Under the pieces are notes generated by a model. The model was not told where the DNA came from. It was given only the letters and a program-made list of their open reading frames with translations, and searched no databases. A DNA stretch of 64,000 nucleotides from Amblyomma americanum (lineage: Eukaryota; Arthropoda; Arachnida; Ixodida; Ixodidae): the NCBI RefSeq assembly GCF_052857255.1, contig NC_135498.1, positions 166,152,255 to 166,216,254 of the forward strand, written 5' to 3'. Position numbers and translations under genes: made by a program. This document shows, piece after piece, positions 46,386 to 57,385 of this stretch (its first letter is position 1; the number at the start of each line of letters is the position of its first letter).

Positions 46386-46603
46386 GACCGCGGCGGCTGC
46401 GTTTCTATGGAGGCGAAACGCAAAGGCTTCCGTGTGCTGTACGATGTCAGTGCACGTTAAACATCCCCAGGTGGTCGAAATTATTCCGGAGACCTCCACT
46501 ACGGCACCTCTTCCTTCCTTTATTCTTTCACTTCCTCCTTTATCCCTTCTCTTACGGCGCAGTTCAGGTGTCCGCCGAGATGTGAGAGAGATACTGCGCA
46601 ATT
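46386..46603 (+). mobile_element. Truncated Ruka-like SINE
   Basis: It starts inside the element at ACCGCGGCGGCTGCGTTTCT and runs parallel to 41404-41620 with about ten differences, through GTGCACGTTAAACATCCCC and CAGGTGTCCGCC. It lacks the A-box head. The oppositely oriented LINE fragment abuts it. Confidence 0.82.
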
Positions 46604-47715
46604 TTTTTTATTTATTTGTTTCTTTATGGTGCAGAAAGAGTAGCAAGAGCAAAAGGCGAAACGCGTGACGATGGCTCTCGCCCCGCATACAGTTTGGCAC
46701 AAACGTTAAACATAGCTTTAAAAAAAAGTTTCACACCAAAATATTTTGGGGGAAATAAGAAGGGGAAAAAAGGTAAATATACCATACAACGAAAAAATAA
46801 CAGTGTACAACAAACAATAATTCTTTCATGCCGACAAAAAGTACTTAGTACGAAGATTGCAAATATAACAAAATTCTGAACATGGTTGTTGCAAGCTTTG
46901 AAACAACAAAAATTGCAACATCATAATAACAAAACAGCAAGATAAAAAATGAAAATGCACTCCTAAAAAATAGCAATCATGGACAGAAACATGGCAGATT
47001 ATGTGAGTTCTAAGTTATTTTCCAGCAGCAGAGCTCTAAGCCTGTTTTTGGAGACATTGGCACTCAGATCTGTTAATCCTTGTATTTTATTTAGAAGGTA
47101 AGCTGTTTGATATTCAATATGTTGTCGTCCATAATTCGTTCTTATTTTTGGCGGTCGTAAACTTTCCTTACGGAGTGTGTATGCTGGAGCTACATTGTAT
47201 TTTTGTACACTGTAAAGCTTCGCTTTTTTTATGTACTGAAGCAATTTGAAATAATAAATTTGATTGGTCTTTAGCATTTTGTATTTCAGGAAAAGCGGCC
47301 TTGTCCGCAGTAGTTCCGGTAGGCAGTGACATTGCTCAAATATTCTCAACACTTTTTTTTGCAGGGTAATTAACCTTTTGTAGCTGTGACTTGTAGGGGT
47401 ACCCCAGACTAAAGCACAGTAGGAAAGCTTGGAGTAAAAGAGTGAGTAATAAAGTACAGTTCGTAACCATTGAGGGATGAGTGGACAAATCTTAAAGAGG
47501 CAGCCAATTGGTTTACTTTGGTCAGCTATGAGGCTGTTAGCATCAGAATTCCACGATAAGCTTTCCTCAAACCACACGCCTAAAAATTTTTGAGCCTTGA
47601 CTTGAGCTATTTCTTTGCCATCAAACAGAATTTCTATGGGAGATTTCCTGGGCTTGTTTAGCGGTGCAAACAATATGTATTTCGTTTTCTCAATGCTCAA
47701 GCATAATTTTCAAAA
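46604..47715 (-). mobile_element. 5'-truncated non-LTR retrotransposon
   Basis: A minus-strand LINE 3' part: the last third of an RT (46999-47700), about 390 bp of AT-rich 3' UTR and an A-rich tail (AAATAAATAAAAAAAA) ending against the SINE. Confidence 0.75.
46999..47700 (-). CDS. RT C-terminal region of a Jockey/CR1-type LINE (partial)
   Basis: An open frame of 233 residues starting after the catalytic motif: KTKYILFAP, VKAQKFLGVWFEESLSW, then the thumb and C-terminal region YYSLFYSKLSYCALVWG, LQKKVLRIF, and the end part LSANVSKNRLRALLLENN. The finger and palm motifs and the endonuclease are missing, so it cannot act. No stop occurs within it, suggesting fairly recent insertion. Confidence 0.75.
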   Translation of the reverse strand: MSIEKTKYILFAPLNKPRKSPIEILFDGKEIAQVKAQKFLGVWFEESLSWNSDANSLIADQSKPIGCLFKICPLIPQWLRTVLYYSLFYSKLSYCALVWGTPTSHSYKRLITLQKKVLRIFEQCHCLPELLRTRPLFLKYKMLKTNQIYYFKLLQYIKKAKLYSVQKYNVAPAYTLRKESLRPPKIRTNYGRQHIEYQTAYLLNKIQGLTDLSANVSKNRLRALLLENNLELT

Positions 47716-48291
47716 CCAATTTTCAATTTTCTTTTGTCGTGAAGTACAGCTGTCGCTTTAAAAGGCTTGGTTTTGTACCCAGTGTCTGAGCCAAACCCCT
47801 TTGATTTATCAGCCGTACAAACCGCGCGCTAGTCTCGCGCGCGGTCTTTTGGATGTCGCCTTCAGCGACTTTGCCCCGTGCGCAGTGAATCCAGTACACA
47901 CCTCTATCGCATTGCCTTCTCAAGGTGACTTAAGCAGACGTATAATTTTCCACATACTAAAGCGCATTCCGCTACCCGCGAGATATTTCATCATTACATC
48001 AAGCCACATCCAGGATGCTAACGGTGTCAAATTTGTGCACGTCTGCCCGGTGACCTTGGCCCACAAGGAAATGAATGACTCGGCGGTGACGAAACCAACA
48101 AGCGTGCTCAGCGGTCGTCGAACAGCATGGCTGCAGTTAATGGCTGCGCTCAATTTAAGGTTGCCAAGAGACCTTCGAGATAACGAATCAAAAGCAACTA
48201 CAAAAACCATGGAAAATATGGAAGCTGTAGCGCAAGGCCACAATGAACCGAGATAAGTCTGTTGGCATCTCGCGTCACAAACAAAAATGAT
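47716..48291. other. Unassigned DNA, possible retroelement body
   Basis: Open for 150 codons on the plus strand (47801-48256) and about 107 on the minus strand, with no recognisable domain. The plus-strand end is followed by a hairpin and a TGAATGAATGAA tail, as in some RTE-type or SINE 3' ends. Confidence 0.3.
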
Positions 48292-48313
48292 AAAGCCGCC
48301 TGTAGGCGGCTTT
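48292..48313 (+). terminator. Perfect 9-bp stem, 4-base loop hairpin
   Basis: AAAGCCGCC-TGTA-GGCGGCTTT, then TTCAGCG and GTGAATGAATGAA. Probably a retroelement 3'-end hairpin; it lacks histone stem-loop hallmarks. Confidence 0.4.
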
Positions 48314-48739
48314 CAGCGTGAATGAATGAACAGAACAAAGATGCGCTGCAATATCAAGTTTCGCGAGCCTTGTGTAAGCATGCGATCACCATTACGTTAA
48401 GATCTGGCAATAGTTTATGTCTAGGTGTTTTTTTTTTCGCGCTGCACCTTTCATTGTGATTGAGGTTCGGTAGAATGCGGGCTCCAGACAGCAATATTGT
48501 CATCTTCAACTCTGGTGCCCTTCGTCGGAAACAGTGCAGTAGGGACCTCCACCTGAGGTTTCCCGCGCGATGACAGCGCCGTGCTCTTCCCCTAGCAGAG
48601 GAATTCCGAGGCGTTGATCGGACACGACGCTGCCGCGGCGCTTTCACTGGATGTTTCCATAGAGAAAGAAATTTATAAAGATCAGGGCACAGAGAAATCT
48701 GGCCCCAGGAACTGCGTAAGTGGTTAGTTGGTATCCCCT

Positions 48740-49290
48740 CTGTTTAGTGGTGCCACCAGCGTTAGCATGCGCAACGGGACGGGCGGGAAGACGAGGCAGA
48801 ACAAAGCAGGAGACGGTCGTCACCGAGGCTGCGCCTGTGAGCTTGCGGCGCCTTTGTTAGCGCGCAGACTCCGTGTTTTTGCCATCTGTGTTTCCTTCAA
48901 CGCGGTACTCGTACGCGTCGTGCGACAGCAGCAAGGTGAGAAATGTTTTTTTTTTGCTCAACTACTCTGCATTTCAAGCAGTTTACGCTGACCTAGCCGG
49001 CTGGTGGCTTTAATTGTACAGTTCGTGAAGAGGCGCGCACGCTTCCTGGCTTGCCAGCTGTTCTGGCTTGGTGGGTTGCATTCCTCCTTCTTCCGACAGC
49101 GGCCAGGTGACAAACGTCTCGTTTTTGCCAAACTACGCTGCATTTCGAGCAGTTTCGAAGAACACGCCGGCCGGCGCAATATGGCGCGCAGTTGTGAAAG
49201 GCACGCCTGCCTGCTCGCGCCATTGTGCGAGCCGACCGGTCGGTGCGCAGTTAGCGAAGGGCGCGCCCATGCTGTGCGCGCTTTGCCTAG
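48740..49290 (+). promoter_or_regulatory. CpG-rich block with duplicated donor-like segments
   Basis: A GC- and CpG-rich stretch. A segment with CAGCAAGGTGAGAAATG (near 48930) recurs diverged as CGGCCAGGTGACAAACG (near 49101), 171 bp later. Each is followed by a T-rich run, CTGCATTTC-AGCAGTTT and a GC-rich part. Either could be a 5' untranslated exon with a splice donor. No coding frame is convincing. Confidence 0.3.
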
Positions 49291-49299
49291 CGGTTTATT

Positions 49300-50065
49300 T
49301 CGCATCGTTGCGCGTTACATTTTAAGGGGACGCGAAGTTACTTTTGGCCCCAAACAATGCACAACTTCTTTCTAGTGACGTGTGTGTTACGGTCGGGTAA
49401 AATACGTGGCCCGCTTTTAATGAAATGGGCACACGTGTTGAAAACAGGCGTTCTCGCGTTGTTAGTACGGGCGCGTAATTTTCAAGACTGTCGACAAAAA
49501 AAGTGAAGCATGAAAAGCTCAAAAACTAGAAACTTGTGCGACTCCGTCGTCTGTTCCAGTTAAAACGAGCATTGCACCCGCCTAGTGACAACACGGTAAT
49601 GAGCTTTTCAAAACGACCAGGGGAAAAAAGTAAACACGTATGAAAACAAGGACCTGGTGCGCCGAAAATTGGATTCTACGGTTTTGAAGACATGTAAATT
49701 GCAGCCGCCCATTTGTTGTCAGCGCTCCAACACACTAAACGATTGGTTGGGAGCCCGTATTGTAGCCGCTACGCTGCCAAACATTTGCCGGACAAAACGC
49801 ACAATTGGCCGTCGAATGGGACTTAAACTTTTATTTTTTTCGGGGGGTGGGGGGGGCAGATAATAACGTCAGGGAACGGAGGAATTGTAGCATATTATTA
49901 GGAGATATTCTTGTAGTAATGTATTTGGTGCATCAGTGTTCCGAATGTGAGGTCTGTAAAAGCATGTTTTCCTTGTTCCTGATTTGGCCGCTTTCACCGG
50001 TTTCGCCCCGTTCGCACAGATTTTGCGTAAGCTTTATCAGATCGACACTGGCTCTTAATTTGCAC
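49300..50065. other. Non-coding interval
   Basis: No gene or repeat recognised; a G-rich run occurs near 49842. Confidence 0.3.
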
Positions 50066-50070
50066 CTTTC

Positions 50071-50282
50071 AGCTGACTGTGTATGGTGGTAGCGACAACC
50101 ACTGCTGTGAGCCGTATTGCAGTAACAAAGAACCGAGGAACGAGCGTAGCGATGTGCCCAATGGCTACTGTATCGGTTCTGGGTTTATATACAGCAAAAT
50201 ACACTATATTAATTTCACAAAGCACCTGCTGTCCTTTCTGGATTGGCACTGTTTGACGAAGGTCATGGCGCAGCTGCGTTGA
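50071..50282 (+). CDS. Possible cysteine-containing terminal exon, unknown
   Basis: An acceptor-like CACCTTTCAG ends at 50070. The frame then reads LTVYGGSDNHCCEPYC, continues with VPNGYCIGSGFIYS and stops at 50280-50282; AAAATAAAT near 50330 could be a poly(A) signal. I recognise no family. The overlapping frame from 50084 is also open for some distance, so the coding claim is weak. Confidence 0.25.
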
Positions 50283-50504
50283 TGGCCGTTCAAGACCTCC
50301 CGGAGTGTAATTTTTCATCTTTCTGGAACGAAAATAAATAGATAACAATACGAAACAATACTGAACAGAAATAATGCGTCATGAGGGCGCAGAACACCGC
50401 AGCGCATGCTAGCATTTAAACTGCGCGCGCCTGAAACCGAAAGAGAAATTTTTTCTCTCGGCCATTTGGTGCATTACATTAAATTGGACCGCTGGGCACT
50501 GTGG

Positions 50505-51066
50505 GAGTAACCAAAGAAACACAGAGCAGGAACAAAAAGACGAAGACTAGACAGAGCACGCGGTAACTTTCAACGCAGCGTTTATTGCGGAAAGGAGGAT
50601 ATACTATACCCTTCTGCATCAGCGCTGGAGAAAAACTACAAAAAAAGACAGAGTTGCTGAAGTACGTGCTAAACCACGAAATCAAGCTCCTTCCTTGATA
50701 ATGCCACTGATGGCCTACTGACGCATTAATCCCCTGTCCGATCTGTATCCAGAGCTTCCATAATTTCCCTTGTCAGTTCGCTGCGGTTTTGATACAAAGC
50801 GATCGTCTTATCGGACAAGGGATAGCAAGGCAGCTCCAAGTCGCACTTTTTACAATGCGTAGCCATAAAGCCGTCTGTGGCAATGTTAGACTTTTTTCTT
50901 GTGCTCTTGAAACATTTTTCTTGTGCGCCTTAAAACATTTGCCGGGTTGGCCTATGTAGTGTCTTCCACATGAGAGTGGATTTTGTAGACAATCCCCCTC
51001 CTGCAAGGCACTTAGGGATCTTTGTGTTAAATTGGGCAATATGGTTTCAGCGTTCGAGTGGGGCAA
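50505..51066 (-). pseudogene. Penelope-like element 3' end with GIY-YIG endonuclease remnant
   Basis: The minus-strand frame has CGRHYIGQPGKCF, the YIG half of a GIY-YIG nuclease. A shifted frame then gives MATHCKKCDLELPCYP and NRSELTREIMEALDTD, the typical Penelope C-terminus, so at least one frameshift lies near 50870. A 3' tail runs to about 50505. The RT domain is absent. Confidence 0.65.
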
Positions 51067-51489
51067 CCGTTTTAACAGCTTTGGTCGAGGATTTCATGGG
51101 ACAAGGCGTGGCAACGCGGGCGCAGCAATGTGGAGAGGGCATAGTCCCGCGAGGGGGAGAGCAAGCGCCAAGGAAAGGTGCAGCGTAGCAGATGCTCGGC
51201 GGCTGCACAGTGCGCCGTTATCTCTGGGCACTTTACGAGATGACTGAAGCTGCGCCGTGGTTGTCTAAACGCGGGGAAGCGTCATGCTTGTCTCGCGGGC
51301 TTCCCTGAAATAACTCATTCGCTTACAGGCGTGTGTGCAGTGAACAGTAATCTGCGTTGGTGGCAGGAATCCTTTAATGCAGCTGAGGTATCGGTGCAGC
51401 ATCGGGCCCTGAAGTAGTGATTAGAAAATAATACTAATGATATATCACCTGCGAGAAATGTGCACTTAGTCGGCTGTTGTTGGCTGGTT

Positions 51490-51630
51490 GGTTGGTTTTT
51501 GGGGTAAGGAAATGACGCAGTATCTGTCACATATATCGTTGGACACCTGAACCGCGCCGTAAAGGAAGGAGTAAAGGAGGGAGTGAAAGAAGATAGGGAG
51601 AAAGAGGTGCCGTAGTGGAGGGCTCCGGCC
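51490..51630 (-). mobile_element. Truncated Ruka-like SINE, 3' half
   Basis: The reverse complement matches the 3' half of the SINE at 41341: CCGGAGCCCTCCACTACGGC, then CACCTCTTTC and GGTGTCCAACGATATATG. The tRNA-like head is missing. Confidence 0.8.
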
Positions 51631-51639
51631 TCGGCGGAC

Positions 51640-52590
51640 GCCGCGAATCTGGCAGTGCGTACAAGTACAATAGCGTATGTGGCAGATGCCATTCTACATA
51701 TAAACTAGCACTGCGTCGTACACACGCGGTAGCAGCTGCAGTTCTGCAGATTACAGATCACGGACTGTATACCTCGGCCGGCCGTGCAATAGCCTTCCGT
51801 GCCGCATCGATGCGCATCAAAGTTGCGGCATGTTAGTGGCTTGCGAGTTTAACGTCCCAAGGCTGTACGTACATAGTGCCGTATTGTAGCGGAGCGAACA
51901 GACATTTTTTATATACTGACATGGTAAATAGGCGATCTACAGAAGTAACTACAACCGTACGGCAGAAGCAGCTAGGCTACCGCGACAACGGCAGCAACGG
52001 CTGTGCGGTGCTATATTGGTGGTGCCGGCCATGCGCCCATGCTCCAGCCCCAAAGGCACTGAAACACTGCGGAAAGGGAAAAAGAAAACAGTAACAGAAC
52101 GGTGTGGTGCAACATACACAGCGGAAGCAAGCACAGCATGAAGACGTAAAAAAACGCGAAGCACACTCGTGCCGCAATTTCGTTCGAAGAAAACCTTTAA
52201 TTTCAGTTTTCACTTTATATATGACGCGGTCATTCACTCTAGAAACAAAAATAGGCTTGACGAGAACAACGCTATTTTGGGTTGTTTGCTTAATGCCGCG
52301 CATACAAGCTGCTCTCTCTATAAAGCGCGAGAAAAACAAGTTTCACAACGGTGTCCATGCGCGAGAAGAACGCACAAGTGGGCACGCGCTTCTCCCACAG
52401 CGCGCTTATCCAAGCGCGAGCGAAGGGAGCTAAGCGCGCACTCAAAGCAGGTTCCTCTCACAATGGCGTCGAAGCTGGAGCCAGTAAGAACGAGCGCGCG
52501 CAAACCAAGTTTCTTTCGCGTGCAGGCGGAGCAGGCACAAATAAGTGAGCAGCGGAGCTAGTCGCCCTGCCCGATCAATTACGAGGTGTC
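51640..52590. other. Non-coding interval
   Basis: A short SINE-tail fragment GTTTAACGTCCCAA occurs at 51848. ORFs on both strands between 51.9 and 52.56 kb overlap each other and have no motif. Confidence 0.3.
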
Positions 52591-52599
52591 ACTCGGTGA

Positions 52600-53590
52600 G
52601 GGCACTGTTCACTGGCGTCTGTACACGGAAAAGCACAAGCAGTCTCTTACAGCAAAAGGGCCAAGAGATACGGGGATAATGAAACAGGGGATTGTCCTGG
52701 TGCAACAGGTATGAAGTACTGAGAGGTGTTTGGAATGGAATAATGGTGCCGGGGTTTACTTTCGGGAATGCGGTTCCATGCTTAGGGTAGAAGTTCAGTC
52801 GAGATTAGAAATAAATTAGAGAGCTGAAGAAAGATCCGCACTAGATGCCCACGGGAAAGCCACAAACGACGCAGTACAGGTGGATATGGGCTGGGCATCG
52901 TTCGAAGCCCGGAAAGCTTAGAGTAAAATACTATATAAAGAACGCCTGAGGAAATTGGACGGTAACAGGTGGGCAGCTAAGGGATTTAAATACCTATACT
53001 GAAAGAACTTTGACTCACACCATAGGAAAAGAACTAGGAAGCTAACCAGTAAGCATGCCAAACACGAGGACGGAAAAAGAAAGAGCATTAAACGACAGCT
53101 TGAAAACGCGGAAGGTAAAAATTGGTTAGATTCCATGGAAACGAAGCACAGTGTAGAACTATGTCGATACTGGAAAAGGCAGATCAGGAAGGAAGCGTTC
53201 TATGAAAACTCAAGAGGCAGCGCCCTACTCTTTGAAATTAGGTCAAGATGTCTTAGAACGCGTAGCTACAAAAAGAAATCTAACGGAGAAGACACATGTG
53301 CTGTGTGTGGTAAATCTGTAGAAACAATGACACCTCACACTTAAATGCGGTGGTATCTATCCCGATGTCGATGCAGGCACAGTCACTCTTCCTGAGGCCC
53401 TATAGTTTAGAGATAACAATGGTGATGTAAATAAATCTGAGGTGGAAATTAGCAGACAACGATTGGAAGATTGGTGGCTCTAAAGCAGAAATATGGCATT
53501 AGACTATGTGTGTAGGCAGACGTATATACAGAAAATGCAGAAATTTTAATAACAGCCTACAACACAGTTAAACAAAAAAATAAAAAGCTG
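52600..53590 (+). pseudogene. Degenerate LINE 3' part with C-terminal zinc knuckle
   Basis: Sense-strand fragments of a non-LTR ORF2 C-terminus. The frame 53135-53344 reads YENSRGSALLFEIRSRCLRT, then CAVCGKSVETMTPHT. The SRGSALLFE-R-LRT-Y block followed by CxxC is a pattern I associate with C-terminal regions of tick LINEs. Upstream parts are interrupted by many stops, and an A-rich 3' end lies near 53575. RT is not recognisable here. Confidence 0.55.
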
Positions 53591-53599
53591 AGTATGGTG

Positions 53600-54200
53600 A
53601 CAATTGCCATCACACCGTTTCAAAGGGGACGCACCTATCTTCTATTCATCCTGTAGCGCCCTCTTGCCCCGGTTTTATCTCCTATGAATCTCTCACGGCT
53701 GGAATTCAAAATCACGTTTATTTTCTTAGGTCTAGTGAAACGCCAAACCCATTTTGTTTACGGAAGACCGATGTCATGCCGCCCATGCGAGGTTTATTTT
53801 AGATTTATTTTGCTTCACCGCTCTCCCTATCGACCTTACGAGGGAGCCGGGCTCCGCTTTCGCTGGTGAGTGCAGCCTCCGGCAGACGCCGCAGTGCGGG
53901 AACAAACCTGGGTCTATTTATTGCAACCCCGATATACCAAAATATTCCTGCAACATATGGCTGGCCGCCGCATAAAAGCATCACCGCACGTCTAACCTCA
54001 CCCGGCGCTCCTCGCGACGGTTCAGTAAAAGAGAGGGCAGATGTTATGTGCGAGGCTGCTCCTGCGCCGGAAAGGGAACGCTACAACAGTGAACCTGCGC
54101 ATACAAAGAGCAGAGCGAAGAGGCGCCACGGACGATAACAAACGCAAGGCCAACGGACGTGCAGAAAACACCAAAAGTGGAGAAAATCAGCAGCACTCAC
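53600..54200. other. Intron of the GPCR gene (inferred) or intergenic
   Basis: By strand logic this is downstream of the GPCR exon's donor. No second receptor exon with transmembrane segment 3 was found here or further left in the window. Confidence 0.4.
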
Positions 54201-54596
54201 GTTGGCTCCCCTCTGGTGGAGCCATGCGAAGGAGAGCACGAAGAGGAAGCCGGCATCGGAGGCAGCCAGCGAAGCCACGTACTGGCTGGAGGCCCTCGTC
54301 TTGAGGTGCGTGCAGCGGAATGCGAGCAAGGACAGGACATTGCCCACCAACCCCATGTAGATGATGAGCGGCATGTAGAGGGCGTTGAGAGCGTCCAGCA
54401 CTGCCAGGGCGCTGGCCGAAGACGCGGAAGGCACCGGGGCGCTGGCGTCTGCCGAGGCATACTCGGCTCGAAGCGTCATGCCACGGTCTGCGGGATAGCG
54501 CTCCGGAAGGAAAGCGGTCGTCCCATTTCGTTGCCACGGAATACCGTAGAGGTCTTCGGTGCTCATCTTCTCGCCTTGTTCCGGAGCCTGGAACAT
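54201..54596 (-). CDS. Class A GPCR, 5' coding exon (TM1-TM2), probable neuropeptide receptor
   Basis: Codes for 132 residues ending exactly at a consensus donor (GCCAAC/GTGAGT, donor GT at 54200-54199; phase 0). An extracellular N-terminus of about 65 residues with one N-glycosylation site (NGTT) is followed by TM1 (LYMPLIIYMGLVGNVLSLLAF; the GN pair is the class A hallmark) and a basic first loop CTHLKTRASS. TM2 is QYVASLAASDAGFLFVLSFA, with the conserved L-A-x-x-D pattern. The initiator is the ATG at 54596 or the next one ten codons on. The loop and TM2 wording resembles arthropod neuropeptide receptors; the ligand is unknown. Later exons lie outside the window or were not recognised. The surrounding transposons are in neighbouring non-coding DNA. 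Confidence 0.72.
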
Positions 54597-55026
54597 AAGC
54601 CGTCGTCCTATGAATGCGATGACAGTAACTATTGCTGTGTTGCTTTCTCATGCATAGACTACTTGCAAATCATTAGTTCACATTCGCACAATCGTTTATG
54701 CTTGAACAGTAGCAGTAGTATCAATTTATTTATTTACATAATTTATTAAAATACCCTAAGGGTCCTCCGGTGAGGGTATTATATAGGAGGCACGCACGAA
54801 GCACTTTAAGAACACTTTGCTCGAAAAGGCGCAGAAAAGAGAGAAACAAAAAAAAATAGACAAACCATTATGAAGCACAGTAAAAAAAAACAATAACAAC
54901 AACACTGCAAAAACAACGCAGAAAGAAAAAAAAGAATGGTAAAGAAACATCTGAAAGAAGGTAGTGGTATTCGAGGGAGCACAAAAAAGGATTAACACTA
55001 TAAAAGTACAGTAGAGCACAGGGTCG

Positions 55027-55967
55027 TCACATCCTGATGTCAGTATGCAGCATTTTGTGAAATTTGTCTGGGTGAACCTCGGTAGCAATCTCTGGTGTTA
55101 GGTTATTCCAGTCCCTTATGCATGGTTCTAGGTATGAATGATTGGGCGTAAAGTGATGACTGACAGGCTGGGCGATTGACTTTGTAAGCATGATCACGGC
55201 GAGGGAGATAAGGTGAGGCAAGGTGGCTGAAAGAGGTCACGCAAAACGTCGTGGTGATAACGCTTGTGAAACAGGGATAGGCGAGCGTGGTTTCGTCGTA
55301 GTGATCGTGGATTTAATTCGGCACGATTTTTTTTTAATGTAACACTGGTGTACGGGGAATAGTCCAAAAAAATGAAGCGAACACCACGGATTTGCTGGAA
55401 TTCAATGTTACGTATGATGTAATCCTGGCTCGGGTCCCAGATTGTACATGCATATTCAATTCTAGGTCTGATTAATGTGGTGAAGGCGAGCTTTTTTAAG
55501 TGTGAGGGTGCTTGCCTTAGTCTGCGTTTCATGACTCCGAGTGAGCGATTAGCAGTTGCAAGAGTAACGCTGATGTGATGATGCCATGTTAGATCCGTTT
55601 GAAATTTATTCCTAGGTATTTGTATGTGGTAGTAAGCTCGACGATATTGTTATCTATAAAATATGAGGTTAGAATGCGCTAATAGGAACGTGTAAATGAT
55701 ATGCACTTAGTTTTGGTATTATTTAGGGTCATTTGCCGGCCGCAACACCACATATTATTCGCGTTTAGATCTCATTTGCAACGCTTGTTGCTTAGTTTCA
55801 GTAGTATTTTAGGGTAAATAACACAGTCATCGGTGAGCAGTCTTACACGGACAAGACGCAGTTAGGCAAATCATTAACATATATTAGAAAAAGCAATGAA
55901 CCAAGCACGTTCCCTTGTAGAACGTCGGACGTGACTGGAATAACAGAGGAAATGCAGTGGTTTATAT
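55027..55967 (-). pseudogene. CR1-like RT, C-terminal part (3' of gypsy insertion)
   Basis: In order: SSVIPVTSDVLQGNVLG and LLFLIYVNDLPNC (about 55950-55855), the catalytic block degraded to LLTDDCVIY in another frame (about 55830), then TLIRPRIEYACTIWDPS (about 55460), YSPYTSVT and the C-terminal RDWNNLTPEIATEVHPDKF (about 55110). Frames shift at least three times. The reading frame of the first block continues into 61102-61150 across the gypsy insertion. Confidence 0.8.
55964..55967. repeat. Target duplication of the gypsy element (left)
   Basis: ATAT, repeated at 61102-61105. Confidence 0.75.
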
Positions 55968-56148
55968 TGCTACGGTTGTGCTTGTGCTTGGAACGCTCGT
56001 GCTTGGTGCGCTCGCGCTTGGAACGCGAAGAGGACGAAGTGCGTTTCTGTTGCTGGGCTTCGCGTGCCCGGTTGTTCGGCTGCGTGGCTGTAAGCTGTTT
56101 CCCTGTAAATATATTTTTCCCTTTTGGTGTGCACATCTTCACGTTACA
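55968..56148 (+). repeat. 5' LTR, 181 bp
   Basis: Begins TGCTACGG and ends CGTTACA. It contains an internal direct repeat (GCTTGGAACGC twice) and TGTAAATATATTTTTCCC, a TATA-like region near 56104. It is followed by TTATTGGTGTGAGG, where the primer-binding site should start; the matching tRNA was not determined. Confidence 0.95.
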
Positions 56149-56227
56149 TTATTGGTGTGAGGTGCTGGGTACAGCCACAGCAAGCACGGAACTTCGCAGC
56201 GGTCGTCAGCTCGCCGGCTCTTCAACC

Positions 56228-57385
56228 ATGACCAGCTAAGGGGCCGCTCCGTCGGCGTCCGCCAACCCGGCGTTCATCATTGCCCATCCGAGAGATCCTG
56301 GGACCTTCAACGGAACGGACGGCGTCGACGTGGAGGACTGGCTCGCAATGTACGAGCGCGTGAGCACACACAACAGGTGGGACCCGACCCTAAAGTTGGC
56401 CAACGTCATCTTCTACCTGACGGGCACTGCCAGGGTATGGTTCGAGACCCACGAGGATGAACTCACCAGCTGGGATCTCTGCAAGCGCAAGCTTTGTGAC
56501 CTGTTTGGTAAGCCATTCGGGCGTCAGCTCGCTGCGAAGAAGGAGCTCGCATGCCGTGCACAAACGTCCACAGAGTCCTATGTATCATACATTCAGGACA
56601 TATTAGCTCTCTGCATGAAAGTCGACGCCACTATGTCAGAGTGCGACAAAGTAGGTCACGTGCTCAAAGGCATCGCAGATGACGCCTTTAACCTTCTTGT
56701 ATACAAGGACTGCGGAACGGTTGACGCAATCATCAAGGAATGCCGCCGGTTCGAACAAGCGAAGAGCCGCCGAATTTCTCCGCAGTTCACGCGGTTGCCG
56801 AATACGACTGCGACGTCGTCCTGTGTAGACTCGACTCCACCGAGCCGTCTGCCGACATCTGAGAGCCTGACACGACTTGTGCGCCAAGAAGTAGAGGCAA
56901 TGTCCCCCGTTGCGTTTCATCCACCCGCAACAGACAGTACTCCAGCTGTATCCCTTATACAGGCTGTCGTTCGCAAAGAATTTGCCAACCTTGGGATTCA
57001 ACCTGTTTGCTCAGTTAGTGCCCCATATGCTCGCCGCATGTCCCCGGAGCTCGGTTCTGAACGTGCATACTACCCTCGACGCAGCCGCAATCCAGATGAA
57101 TGGAGAACACCTGATGACAGGCCCATCTGCTTTAACTGCTCCCGAGTTGGCCACATATCTCGACACTGCCGAAGCCGTCCGTCCTCGACCTACAGCCGCT
57201 ACCCGCCGGGTTCTGCATATTCCCGCCGCTCTCCCTCGCCCTCGGAAACGACCTCTTCTGGCCACAACGCTCAGACCCCGCTTACCAACCGTTCGTCGCC
57301 ACCTCAGCGCCGTCGATCTCCATCGCCCCGACCTCGCCGCCCTTCGTCGCCGGCCCCATATGCCCGCTCCCGGTCGGAAAACTGA
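56228..57385 (+). pseudogene. gag of the gypsy element, stop at codon 4
   Basis: The capsid/nucleocapsid precursor. The first ATG in frame after the LTR (56228) reads M-T-S then TAA (56237-56239); the frame then stays open to 57385. The first downstream in-frame ATG is at 56330 (351 residues to the stop). Retrotrans_gag-type core: FYLTGTARVWFETH (about 56410) and SYVSYIQDILALC (about 56580). One CCHC knuckle, CFNCSRVGHISRHC, lies near 57130, and a long Arg/Ser/Pro-rich tail follows. If translation starts at 56330, about 34 N-terminal residues are lost. Confidence 0.85.

Noticed and set aside
47801..48256. 151-residue plus-strand ORF as a host gene
   Set aside because: No domain, the opposite strand is also open, and the retroelement-like hairpin and tail follow it.
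54159..54749. 196-residue plus-strand ORF opposite the GPCR exon
   Set aside because: Shadow of the receptor exon; no domain, while the minus strand shows TM1, TM2 and a splice donor.
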